A model generated the notes under the pieces. It searched no databases. It was not told where the DNA came from and saw only the letters and a list, made by a program, of their open reading frames with translations. A stretch of DNA of 64,000 nt from Pseudomonas anguilliseptica (GTDB lineage Bacteria; Pseudomonadota; Gammaproteobacteria; Pseudomonadales; Pseudomonadaceae). Within the stretch, counting starts at the first letter, position 1. Each line of letters starts with the position of its first letter. Location: NCBI RefSeq assembly GCF_900105355.1, contig NZ_FNSC01000001.1, forward strand, positions 2,604,001-2,668,000, in the 5' to 3' direction. Position numbers and translations under genes: made by a program. Positions 49,344-58,035 of this stretch are shown here, one piece after another.

Positions 49344-49656
49344 GGGCTGTGCTCCCGAGAAAGCGCCGTTCGTTGTCGGCCAGCTTGGCGCGCACCACCT
49401 GTTCCATGTCCAGGCCCAGCTCGCCGCACAGCAGTATCAGGTAGAGGATCACGTCGCCGATTTCCTGGCCGGCATGGGTCAGTTTTTCCGGCGGCAATTG
49501 GTGTGATTGGGCCTCAGTCAGCCACTGGAATATTCCCACCAGCTCGGCCATTTCCACGCAGGCCGCCATGGCCAGGTTCTTCGGGCTGTGGAATGGCCGC
49601 CAATCGTTGTGGTCACGAATGGCGTGCATGCGGGTGGTCAGTTCGGCGAGGTTCAT
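49336..49656 (-). CDS. MazG-like nucleotide pyrophosphohydrolase
   Basis: This 106-residue protein starts at ATG 49656, preceded by TGGAG. The EAD-type motif is MAACVEMAELVGIFQWL and EIGDVILYLILLCGELG, giving the ExxE...ExxD metal ligands of the MazG/RS21-C6 superfamily, which hydrolyse non-canonical or dCTP-type nucleotides. It is coupled to cmoM by an eight-base overlap. Confidence 0.85.
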   Translation of the reverse strand: MNLAELTTRMHAIRDHNDWRPFHSPKNLAMAACVEMAELVGIFQWLTEAQSHQLPPEKLTHAGQEIGDVILYLILLCGELGLDMEQVVRAKLADNERRFLGSTAHE

Positions 49657-49761
49657 CAGGCGCTCCAGCAAAGAGGAGCATAGCTTCGGGGGTTCATCTG
49701 CACTGTGCAAGCGGCTGCCGGACAGTTACCGGGAGCCGTCTGCTTTATTTACGACGAGATT

Positions 49762-50616
49762 TCACTCCAGTGGCCGCCAGCTGCCGCTCATATGCACCAG
49801 CTCATCCTGGCCAAGCAGGCTGAACTGGCCATGGCTGCCGGGTTCGCTGGCCAGCAGGCGCACCTCGGCCGGCAGCAGCACCGGTTTCTGAAAGCGCATA
49901 CTTACCGCATAACCGGCTGCGGGCAGGCGCGTGCCGAGTTCAGCCAGCGCGCGGCCCTTGTTCCACAGACCGTGAGCAATAGCGCGGGGAAAACCGAACA
50001 GCTTGGCCGTGGCGGCAAACAGATGGATCGGGTTGTAGTCACCGGCGATGCGCGCATAACGGCGCCCGATATCTGTCGGGGCGCGCCAGTGCACCAGGGT
50101 GGTTTGCGCAAGTGCGGTTTCGGCTTCGCGTTCGGTCGGCTTGCCGTTCAGGCGCAGGGCACGGCAGAGGATGCGGCTGTCGCCTTCCCAGAGCAGGCCG
50201 AGCTGGTCGTGCAGCTGGGTGATCAGGCTAAAGGTCACGCCCTTGTCATGGGGCTGCAGGTTCTGCCCCTGCACGCTGACGGTAAACGGCCCGAGGCCGC
50301 CGAGCGGGCGCAGCACGCGAATATGGTTTTCCAGATGCACCAGGCCGAGCAGCGGAAAGGGGAAGCGTTTGTCGGTGAGCAACTGCATCTGCAGGGCAAA
50401 CGCCAGAATATGCGGGTAGGTCGCGGGTAGCAGATGATCATCGGCAAAGCCGCAGATCTGCCGATAGCGCGCCAGGTGTTTGGGGTCAACCGTAACCTGG
50501 CAGCGCACACCCAGCTCAGGCAGGCTGCGGCCGGTCACGCGGCGGCGCAGGGCTGCGCGCAGAAACAGGGCGGGTAAGGCAGGCGGGGCGGGCAGGTCGA
50601 GCCAGTCGATGGCCAT
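49762..50616 (-). CDS. MaoC-like hydratase domain protein
   Basis: This 284-residue protein starts at ATG 50616, preceded by GAGGAG. The C-terminal hydratase motif is YARIAGDYNPIHLFAATAKL, with Asp and His as catalytic residues, then AIAHGLWNKGRALAEL. The N-terminal half is a second hot-dog domain. The fold suggests enoyl-CoA hydration; the substrate is unknown. Confidence 0.88.
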   Translation of the reverse strand: MAIDWLDLPAPPALPALFLRAALRRRVTGRSLPELGVRCQVTVDPKHLARYRQICGFADDHLLPATYPHILAFALQMQLLTDKRFPFPLLGLVHLENHIRVLRPLGGLGPFTVSVQGQNLQPHDKGVTFSLITQLHDQLGLLWEGDSRILCRALRLNGKPTEREAETALAQTTLVHWRAPTDIGRRYARIAGDYNPIHLFAATAKLFGFPRAIAHGLWNKGRALAELGTRLPAAGYAVSMRFQKPVLLPAEVRLLASEPGSHGQFSLLGQDELVHMSGSWRPLE

Positions 50617-50788
50617 GGGCAAACTCCTCAGAACGGAGGCAGCAGCTTAGTCGGCTAGCGCCGCCGTGCATTGGCCGCCATGCCTGGACGCGCGTCGGGC
50701 CAGTCAATCGCTCGCATTCACGCCTTGAGCGCATGACCTAAAGCTGCCTAAGATGGCCGCGCCTCGCAAACAATAAGAGTTCCTCGAC

Positions 50789-51781
50789 ATGCGTGACCTG
50801 ACTGACGATGTGGCGCTGATGCGCCCGGTGATCGACGCCTTGCGTGCCAGCGGTAACGACCCCGATCGGGTTCTGGCGCGTGTTGGCCTACCGCCCGGTG
50901 GTTTGCCTGCCGGACGCTTTCCCCATGCGGCCCAGGCCATGTTCTGGAAGGCCGCTATCGATGAATGCGGCGAGGAGCATGTCGGCCTCTATCTGGCCCA
51001 GCACCTGCCGGCCTTCCACGGCCTGTTGTTGGAATACCTGTTTCTCTCCAGTGAAACCTTTGGCGATGGGCTGCGTCATGTGCTGCGCTACGTACGGCTG
51101 CTCTCCGATACCCTGAATGCCAAACTGGATCTGCAGGGCGAGCGCGCGGTACTGGTGCTTGGGTTGATTCCCGGAACGCCGCGGCACTTTCCGGAGATGC
51201 TTGCCGGTGCAGTGATCCGCCTGTTCGATGCGCTGACCGAGGGCGATTTCACGCCTTTTGAAGTGCAGTTTATGCATGCTTCTGGCGCGCCCTCCGAGTT
51301 GTATCAGCAGGTCTATGGCTGCCCCGCTCAGTTGGGTGGCGAGCGTTATGCGCTGGTATTCAATGCCTCGGTACTGGAGAAAACCTCGCGGCATGCCGCG
51401 CCAGAATTGCTGCGCATGCATGAATCGCTGGCGCGTCGGCAACTGGCCGAAGTCGAGCGGCTGGACCTGGTGCGCAAGGTGCGTGAGTTGATTGGCGAGC
51501 TACTGGTCGACAGCGGTGCCACCCTGGAACAGGTGGCGGCACGGCTGAATATGCCGGCGCGGCGGCTGCGTGAGCGGCTGGCCATGGCCGGGGTGCGCTT
51601 CAATGATCTGGTCACCGACTACCGCTGCCGATTGGCCAAGGACCTGCTGCTCAACACCGATGAGCGTATTGAGGTGATAGTCGAGCGCACCGGCTTCTCT
51701 GAGCCGAGTACTTTCTATCGCGCCTTCAAGCGCTGGGTCGGCGAAACCCCAGTGGAGTTTCGCAAGCGCGGCAAGCAGTGA
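50789..51781 (+). CDS. AraC family transcriptional regulator
   Basis: This 330-residue protein has an N-terminal sensing domain of the arabinose-binding type (PF12625) and a C-terminal pair of helix-turn-helix motifs (ATLEQVAARLNMPARRLRER, then ERTGFSEPSTFYRAFKRWVG). It is divergent from the MaoC-like gene. The target may be that gene, by adjacency only. Confidence 0.9.
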   Translation: MRDLTDDVALMRPVIDALRASGNDPDRVLARVGLPPGGLPAGRFPHAAQAMFWKAAIDECGEEHVGLYLAQHLPAFHGLLLEYLFLSSETFGDGLRHVLRYVRLLSDTLNAKLDLQGERAVLVLGLIPGTPRHFPEMLAGAVIRLFDALTEGDFTPFEVQFMHASGAPSELYQQVYGCPAQLGGERYALVFNASVLEKTSRHAAPELLRMHESLARRQLAEVERLDLVRKVRELIGELLVDSGATLEQVAARLNMPARRLRERLAMAGVRFNDLVTDYRCRLAKDLLLNTDERIEVIVERTGFSEPSTFYRAFKRWVGETPVEFRKRGKQ

Positions 51782-51784
51782 GGG

Positions 51785-52555
51785 CTACTGGGCGAAATAG
51801 GTCGCCCAGAAGTAATAAAGCGTCATGCCGCTGCCCACGCCGATCACTAGCAGGCGCAGGAACTTGGCCGGCAACCGCTGGCCCAGCGCACCTCCGACAT
51901 AGCCGCCCAGGGTGGCGCCCACCAGCAGAATCACCAGCTCATACCAGCTGACCCGACCGGCGATGATAAAAGTCGCGGTGGCGACGCTGTAGATCACTGC
52001 TGAAATCAGGTTCTTCAGGGCATTGGCGCGAGCCAGCGGGTGGCCTTCGATGGAAAACGCCGCCAGTTGCAGAATGCCCATGCCGGCACCGAAGTAACCG
52101 CCATAGATCGATACGCCGATATGCGCGGCCAGTGACAGTGGGCCGTGCGGCGGTTGTGCGGCCTCGGCGCGGCGCGCGGCCAGCCAGCGACTAAGCCAGG
52201 GGCTGGCGGCAAACAGCGCAGTGGCGGCCAGCAACAGCCAGGGAATCAGCTTGGCGAATACCGCATCGCCGCCCACCAGCAGCAACAGTCCGCCCAGCAG
52301 CCCGCCCGCCAGCCCGGCTGCCAACAATGGCAGCAGATAGCGCCCCAACGGTCGCAGCGAATCCCGCGCCGCCCACGCCCCGGCCAAGCTGGCCGGCCAT
52401 AGCGCCACGGCATTGGTGGCATTGGCCGTTACCGGCGGTAGGCCTGCCGCGAGCAAGGCCGGAAAGGAGAAAAACGTGCCGCCGCCGGCCAGGGCATTCA
52501 TCCCGCCGGCAGCAATACCGGCGAGTACCAGCAGCAGAATCTCGGACACAGACAT
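51785..52555 (-). CDS. TSUP/TauE family membrane protein
   Basis: This 256-residue protein has about eight membrane helices. The N-terminal motif is AGGMNALAGGGTFFSFPALL, and a second half has GIYGGYFGAGMGI-like sequence (SIYGGYFGAGMGILQLAAF). The family exports sulfite or sulfonate compounds. Convergent with the AraC gene. Confidence 0.9.
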   Translation of the reverse strand: MSVSEILLLVLAGIAAGGMNALAGGGTFFSFPALLAAGLPPVTANATNAVALWPASLAGAWAARDSLRPLGRYLLPLLAAGLAGGLLGGLLLLVGGDAVFAKLIPWLLLAATALFAASPWLSRWLAARRAEAAQPPHGPLSLAAHIGVSIYGGYFGAGMGILQLAAFSIEGHPLARANALKNLISAVIYSVATATFIIAGRVSWYELVILLVGATLGGYVGGALGQRLPAKFLRLLVIGVGSGMTLYYFWATYFAQ

Positions 52556-52667
52556 GGCAAAGGCTCAGGTAAAAGGTCAGCAGCTTAACCAGCGCGCGTG
52601 GTGGGGCCAAGTCGACCAAGGTCGCTGGCGCATGGGTTGGCCAGATCGCGGGCATGAAAATGGCCGG

Positions 52668-52807
52668 GAGCCATTTTTAACGTCGCGTATCGACAGCCTG
52701 AAGGTAGGCTCTGGGTGGGGCAGACATAAAAAACTGTCTGGAGCAGTTTTTAACGTCGCGCAGCGACGGCTCGAAGGGTGGCTGCCATGGATGGCAGACA
52801 TAAAAAA
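52668..52807. repeat. Two tandem 73-bp imperfect repeats with hairpins
   Basis: GAGCC/A-GTTTTTAACGTCGCG begins at 52668 and again at 52741, and GCAGACATAAAAAA at 52720 and 52794. Each unit holds a CGTCG...CGACG hairpin, and the second also has CTGCCAT-GG-ATGGCAG. They lie in the 52556-53054 intergenic stretch, before a terminator. Confidence 0.7.
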
Positions 52808-52828
52808 GCCGGCTTGTGGCCGGCTTTT
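52804..52828. terminator. Strong hairpin terminator at the end of the core segment
   Basis: AAAAGCCGGC and GCCGGCTTTT form a 10-bp stem with loop TTGTG. It lies between the tandem repeats and the accessory island. The remainder of 52829-53054 holds no recognised gene; it is AT-richer than the core, with a short GGTGGT/ACCACC inverted repeat near 52835-52877. Confidence 0.75.
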
Positions 52829-53054
52829 AGGGGGTGGTAGCTACTTATTTTTGGTAAGCCGCGACCACCTTTCTTAATCTTTTGATTTCGGGCCTTGCAG
52901 CCATAATCGGGCGGCGACTGTACCAAAACAGTACCGATCGTGCCAGTGATTACCCCCAATTTAAGCAAAGCATGGGAGCGTATTAGCTTGGTGCAATTGG
53001 GTTGCCCCGAGTGTCGTGATAGTGTTGGAACCACACTCTGTATGGAAGCAATAA

Positions 53055-53950
53055 ATGGTTCGTAAACCATCCACTTTCGCCACTGCGGATGAACCGAAGT
53101 TGGTTCTGAGCGCCAGGCAGATATCACTGTGTATTTCGCGTATTGAAGATCGTATAGCAGAGCTCAAAGATTTTAATGTGCGTAGCCTCGAAGGTAGGAC
53201 ATCTCCTGGCCTTCAGGCTCTTGAGGTTGCTATTCAGGACACTCTTGAGCGCTGCTTTGGTTTAAATACTAGCGCAGCTAAAAGGTATTCTGGTGCGGCC
53301 AGTCTGCACTATACGGCTTACGTTGTAGCAATCGAGGGGGGGCGCGTCCAGACTACGTGGCCCATACGACGAGAAAAATTCAAGAATCCATAGCTTTGCT
53401 TAGTCAAGCGCGACGCTCATTAGAAGATGACTTGTCAGATATCGAGCACATTGGAAAATCCCCTGACGAACTGCCCACTGACGCGCCTAAAACTTCGCCT
53501 AAATCATGCCGTATTTTTATTGTGCATGGACACGAGCCTGCGCCACGCGAGGCAGTGGCACGATTCCTAAGTCTTCTTGGTTTTGAACCAATTATTCTTC
53601 ATGAACAAGCGAGCGGAAGTGGGACTGTCATTGAGAAAATTGAGCGTTATGGTGACGTTGGGTTCGCAGTTGTTCTATTGACGCCAGATGATGAGGGCGG
53701 TGTGAAGGGTGGGCCAATTCAGCCCCGGGTTCGCCAGAATGTGCTGCTTGAGCTTGGATATTTCATGGCGAGACTGAGTCGGCCTAATGTATGCGTTATT
53801 AAGCAAGGCGAGGTTGAATTACCAAGTGATTTTCTTGGCATGGTATGGACTGATTTCGATAGTGGCGGTGCTTGGAAGCAAGCGCTAGGGATGGAGCTTC
53901 AAGAGGCTGGTTACGATATTGATTGGAATAAGGTTCATGGCCGCCGGTAA
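53055..53950 (+). pseudogene. TIR-domain protein (CAP12/Pycsar-type TIR), frameshifted at a G7 tract
   Basis: The first frame opens at ATG 53055 and gives an N-terminal domain of unknown function (about 95 residues). It loses frame at G7 (53336-53342). One added G would join it to the second frame, which from PDYVAHTTRKIQESIALL continues into a TIR-like domain (CRIFIVHGHEPAPREAVARF, LGFEPIILHEQASGSGTVIE, FAVVLLTPDDEGG, RQNVLLELGYFMARLSRPNV). This family of TIR proteins includes NAD-degrading defence effectors. An ATG at 53357 could give the TIR part alone. Confidence 0.75.
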
Positions 53951-53971
53951 GTGCGGCCAGATTTACGCACG

Positions 53972-54191
53972 TTAACTTCTATTGAGCTTTTCCAGCTCCA
54001 ACATATCTGCGTCTGAATCGATCCACCTTGCATAGGTATCGAGTAGCACCTGGACGCCGTGCCCGAGCTGTTTTGCAACGAAGGCCGGGGTCATACCGGC
54101 CATAAGGCATACGGTCGCGTACGTGTGGCGCGTAGCATACTGGCGCCGTGGCCTAATGCCCAGCTGCTTAAGTGCTGCGGCCAGGTAGCAC
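53972..54191 (-). pseudogene. Tyrosine recombinase (phage integrase), C-terminal fragment
   Basis: About 73 codons remain, from CYLAAALKQLGIRPRRQYAT to the stop at 53972. The catalytic pattern is visible: TRHTYATVCL (R..H..R box), HVQ-type helix and the Tyr of LLDTYARWID. The N-terminal part is missing: the frame is cut by IS copy C at 54196 and does not resume beyond the IS pair. Confidence 0.8.
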
Positions 54192-54195
54192 TTAG

Positions 54196-55387
54196 GGATG
54201 GTCTGAAGTAGCCCTGTATTTCCGGTCAACTTCAGCCTCCGCTGATTTTGAAAGCGGAAAACTGATCAAAAACGATCAAGTCATCCGCTCATTTCGGTGT
54301 TTCTGGCCGCCGCGAGCACCTCGCAGCGGTCATTTCCCACATTACAGGCGCACCTCTCCTGCATTCGTCAGCAAATGTCGACGGGCCATCCACAGGTTCG
54401 ACAGGGCGAACAGCGTTACCAGTTGTGCGGTGTTTTTGGCCAGGCCACGGAAGCGCGTCTTCACATAACCGAACTGGCGCTTGATCACGCGAAACGGATG
54501 CTCGACCTTGGCGCGCACTTGGGCTTTGGCCTTCTCGATCTTGCGCTTGGCTTTGTATAACCCGCTGCGCTTATCGAGCTTCCTGTAGGTGCTGCGGCGT
54601 GCCGCCACCTGCCAGATTACCTTCCGACCTTCATGCTCCGGACGCTTTTCGACACCGGTGTAACCTGCGTCAGTACACACCACGTTTTCGTCGCCGTGCA
54701 GCAGTTTGTCTACCTGGGTGACATCCGCCACGTTGGCTGCCGTGCCTACTACGCTGTGCACCAGACCCGACTCGTCATCCACGCCGATGTGCGCCTTCAT
54801 GCCGAAGTAGTACTGGTTGCCCTTCTTTGTTTGGTGCATTTCCGGATCGCGCTTACGGTCCTTGTTCTTGGTCGAACTCGGCGCATTGATCAACGTGGCA
54901 TCGACGATGGTGCCCTGGCGCAGTGACAGACCACGGTCGCCCAGGTAGCCGTTAATCACAGCCAAGATGCCTGCAGCCAGCTCGTGTTTCTCCAGCAAGC
55001 GACGGAAGTTGAGGATGGTGGTTTCATCGGGAATGCGTTCCAGGCTTAAGCCGGCGAACTGGCGCAGGATGGTGGTCTCGTACAGCGTTTCCTCCATCGC
55101 CGGATCGCTGTAACCGAACCAGTTTTGCATCAGATGCACACGCAGCATCGCCATCAGCGCATAGGCGGGCCTGCCACCTTCGCCCTTCGGGTAGTGCGGA
55201 TCGATCAGGGTGACCAATCCTTTCCACGGCACTACTCGATCCATCTCGATCAGGAACAACTCTTTGCGGGTCTGCTTGCGCTTGCCTGCGTACTCGGCGT
55301 CGGCGAAGGTCATCTGCTTCATCGGAAAACTCGACGGGTGGAATCCGGGTATTTTGCCAAAATCAGGAAGTCTTCTTCAGAGTTTCC
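54196..55387 (-). mobile_element. IS5-family insertion sequence, copy C
   Basis: The element is 1192 bp, flanked by TTAG at 54192-54195 and 55388-55391. Copy D begins directly after the second TTAG. Its left terminal sequence is identical to that of copy B. Confidence 0.9.
54342..55322 (-). CDS. IS5-family transposase (copy C)
   Basis: This 326-residue protein has the same blocks as copy A. Differences are scattered (for example VTLIDPHYPKGE and TDAGYTGVEKR). The reading frame is intact. Confidence 0.9.
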   Translation of the reverse strand: MKQMTFADAEYAGKRKQTRKELFLIEMDRVVPWKGLVTLIDPHYPKGEGGRPAYALMAMLRVHLMQNWFGYSDPAMEETLYETTILRQFAGLSLERIPDETTILNFRRLLEKHELAAGILAVINGYLGDRGLSLRQGTIVDATLINAPSSTKNKDRKRDPEMHQTKKGNQYYFGMKAHIGVDDESGLVHSVVGTAANVADVTQVDKLLHGDENVVCTDAGYTGVEKRPEHEGRKVIWQVAARRSTYRKLDKRSGLYKAKRKIEKAKAQVRAKVEHPFRVIKRQFGYVKTRFRGLAKNTAQLVTLFALSNLWMARRHLLTNAGEVRL

Positions 55388-55391
55388 TTAG

Positions 55392-56583
55392 GGATCCTCT
55401 GAAGTAGCCATGCATTTCTGGCTGACGTCAGCCTCTGCTGATTTCGAAAGTGATAAATCGATCAAAAACGATCAGATTACCGGCTCATTTCTGTGTTTTT
55501 AGCCGCCGCGAGCACCTCGCGGCAGCCATTTCCAGCATTACGGGCGCACCTCTCCTGCATTCGTCAGTAAATCTCGGCGCGCCATCCACAGATTTGACAG
55601 CGCGAATAAAGTCACCAGTTGCGCCGTGTTTTTGACCAGGCCACGGAAGCGCGTCTTCACATAACCGAACTGACGCTTGATCACCCGAAACGGATGCTCG
55701 ACCTTGGCTCGCACTTGGGCCTTGGCCTTCTCGATTTTGCGCTTGGCTTTGTACAGCGCGCTGCGCTTACCGAGTTTCTTGTAAGTGCTACGCCGTGCTG
55801 CAACCTGCCAGATCACTTGACGGCCCTCATGCTCGGGGCGCTTCTCGACACCGGTATATCCGGCATCGGCCCCCACCATGTTTTCCTCGCCGTGCAGCAG
55901 CTTATCGACCTGGGTGACATCCGCCACGTTGGCGGCAGTACCCACCACGCTGTGCACCAAGCCAGACTCGTCATCCACCCCGATGTGCGCCTTCATGCCG
56001 AAGTAATACTGATTGCCTTTCTTGGTTGAGTGCATCTCAGGGTCACGCTTACCGTTCTTGTTCTTGGTTGAACTCGGCGCGTTGATCAGCGTGGCATCGA
56101 CGATGGTGCCTTGGCGCAGCGACAAACCACGGTCACCCAGGTAGCCATTGATCACGGCCAGGATGCCGGCAGCCAGTTCGTGTTTTTCCAGCAAGCGGCG
56201 GAAGTTGAGGATGGTGGTTTCGTCAGGAATGCGCTCCAGAGTCAGCCCGGCAAACTGGCGTAGGATGGTGGTCTCGTACAGCGCCTCTTCCATCGCCGGA
56301 TCGCTGTAACCGAACCAGTTTTGCATCAGATGCACTCGCAGCATCGCCATCAGCGGATAGGACGGTCGGCCGCCTTCACCCTTTGGATAATGCGGCTCGA
56401 TCAAAGCGATCAACCCTTTCCATGGCACTACCCGATCCATCTCGATCAGGAACAATTCTTTGCGGGTCTGCTTGCGCTTGCCGGCATACTCGGCGTCGGC
56501 GAAGGTCATCTGCTTCATCGGAAAACTCGGCGGGTGGAGTGCGGATATTTTGCCAAAATCAGGAAGTCTTTTTCAGACCATCC
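55392..56583 (-). mobile_element. IS5-family insertion sequence, copy D
   Basis: The element is 1192 bp, nearly identical to copy A, including both terminal sequences. The flanks differ: TTAG on the left (shared with copy C) and TTAA (56584-56587) on the right. The lack of a matched target duplication points to recombination or deletion at this copy. Confidence 0.9.
55538..56518 (-). CDS. IS5-family transposase (copy D)
   Basis: This 326-residue protein differs from copy A at one position (MARRDLLTN instead of MARRHLLTN). The frame is intact. Confidence 0.9.
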   Translation of the reverse strand: MKQMTFADAEYAGKRKQTRKELFLIEMDRVVPWKGLIALIEPHYPKGEGGRPSYPLMAMLRVHLMQNWFGYSDPAMEEALYETTILRQFAGLTLERIPDETTILNFRRLLEKHELAAGILAVINGYLGDRGLSLRQGTIVDATLINAPSSTKNKNGKRDPEMHSTKKGNQYYFGMKAHIGVDDESGLVHSVVGTAANVADVTQVDKLLHGEENMVGADAGYTGVEKRPEHEGRQVIWQVAARRSTYKKLGKRSALYKAKRKIEKAKAQVRAKVEHPFRVIKRQFGYVKTRFRGLVKNTAQLVTLFALSNLWMARRDLLTNAGEVRP

Positions 56584-58025
56584 TTAACACCGAGCAAATC
56601 CACCAGGCTGCCGACGCACTCATGCGCCATTACCGTGATGCGGGCTACTTTGCGGCCACGGTGTTTATCCCGCCGCAAACAATCCAGGGTGGTGTCATCA
56701 GTCTGGATGTGTTCGAAGGCCACCTGGAAGCTGGCGGACTGGAGGTGGACAACCAAGGAGAGCGCATCGACAGCACGCTGGTTCAAGGCATGCTTGAGGC
56801 TGAGCTCAAGAGTGACAAGCCACTGCATCGTGCAGACATGGAGCGCGTCCTGTTATTGATCGAAGATCTGCCCGGCGTGCGCAGCAATGCGACCCTTTAC
56901 CCCGGCACAGCGGTTGGCACAGCCAGACTGCGCAGCAACATCAGCGATGAACCGCTGTTTAGCGGCAACATCGATGCGGACAACTACGGAAGCGAACACA
57001 GTGGCCGTGAGCGCGTGGGTACAACCTTATACCTCAACAGTCCTAGCCGCTCTGGCGATCAACTGGTTACCCGCTTGGTCAGCTCAGGTAGTGACTCAAA
57101 CTACGCTTATCTGAACTATCTACGTCCGATTTCGGCCACTGGAACCCGCCTAGGTGCCAGTCTCGACTATTACGACTACCAAACGGATAACATCGATAAC
57201 CTGGGTGGCGCCGATGGTTACGCCAGCGACCTTAGCCTGTACCTGACCCATCCACTGATACGTGCTCGCCATAGTAATCTGAATGTTCGCGGCACCTTCA
57301 ATCATGCGCGCATCGTAGACAACAACGATCTTGACTTTAACGCCATCCGTGAACTGGACAGTCTGACCCTGGGCCTGGAGGGTGACGAGGATCACGACTG
57401 GCTGGCCAATGGTTTATCCCTCTATGGCCTCTCGCTGACCGCCGGCACAGCGGACCTGCGTGGCAATGAAAACGCCCGCAGTTACAACCGCAATGGCCCC
57501 GATGCCGACGGCGACTTCCAGCGCATCAACTTCTATTTGCAGCGCTTGCAGCACCTGTCAGGTCAATGGTCACTTTATGGCAATCTCAATGGCCAGCTCG
57601 CTGCCGGCAACCTCGATACTTCACAGAAATATTATTTTGGTGGACCGACTTCGATGGCTGGCTACCCACCGGGAGAAGTGGGTGGTGACAGTGCCGTGGC
57701 CATGCACCTCGAACTGCGCTATGACTTTGCCCAGCCAATACTAGATGGCTCCTTGCAGGCCGAGCTGTTCTATCAGAAAGGCTGGCTCAAACAGCATCAG
57801 GACACATGGACCGGCTGGCAAGCAGGCAACCCCGATCTGGATAACGAAGTCACTCTGGATGCGACAGGCATAGGACTGACCCAGACCTGGCAAAACCAGT
57901 GGCTGGTGCGCGGACTAATCGGCTGGCAAACCGCCGACAGTCCTGTGGTTGACCCGATTACCGGTGAAAACACCGACGGCATCGACGACTACCGCGTCTG
58001 GATGCAAGTGGTTCATTATTTCTGA
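56584..58025 (+). pseudogene. TpsB two-partner-secretion transporter (ShlB/FhaC family), 5'-truncated by IS
   Basis: About 480 residues remain of an expected 550-580. They begin inside the POTRA region (GYFAATVFIPPQTIQGGVIS, DVFEGHLEAGGLEVDN) and include the second POTRA and the 16-stranded barrel, with YFGGPTSMAGYPPGEVGGD near the FhaC loop L6 region and a terminal YRVWMQVVHYF with a C-terminal aromatic. The signal peptide and POTRA1 start are missing; an open frame runs back into copy D (to 56460) but lacks a signal peptide. The protein would normally export a TpsA adhesin or haemolysin. Confidence 0.85.
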
Positions 58026-58035
58026 GGGGTTTTCC

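Noticed and set aside
52577..52801. Small minus-strand frame in the 52.6-52.8 kb intergenic stretch
   Set aside because: It overlaps hairpin repeats and has no ribosome site or family match; it reads as a repeat artefact.
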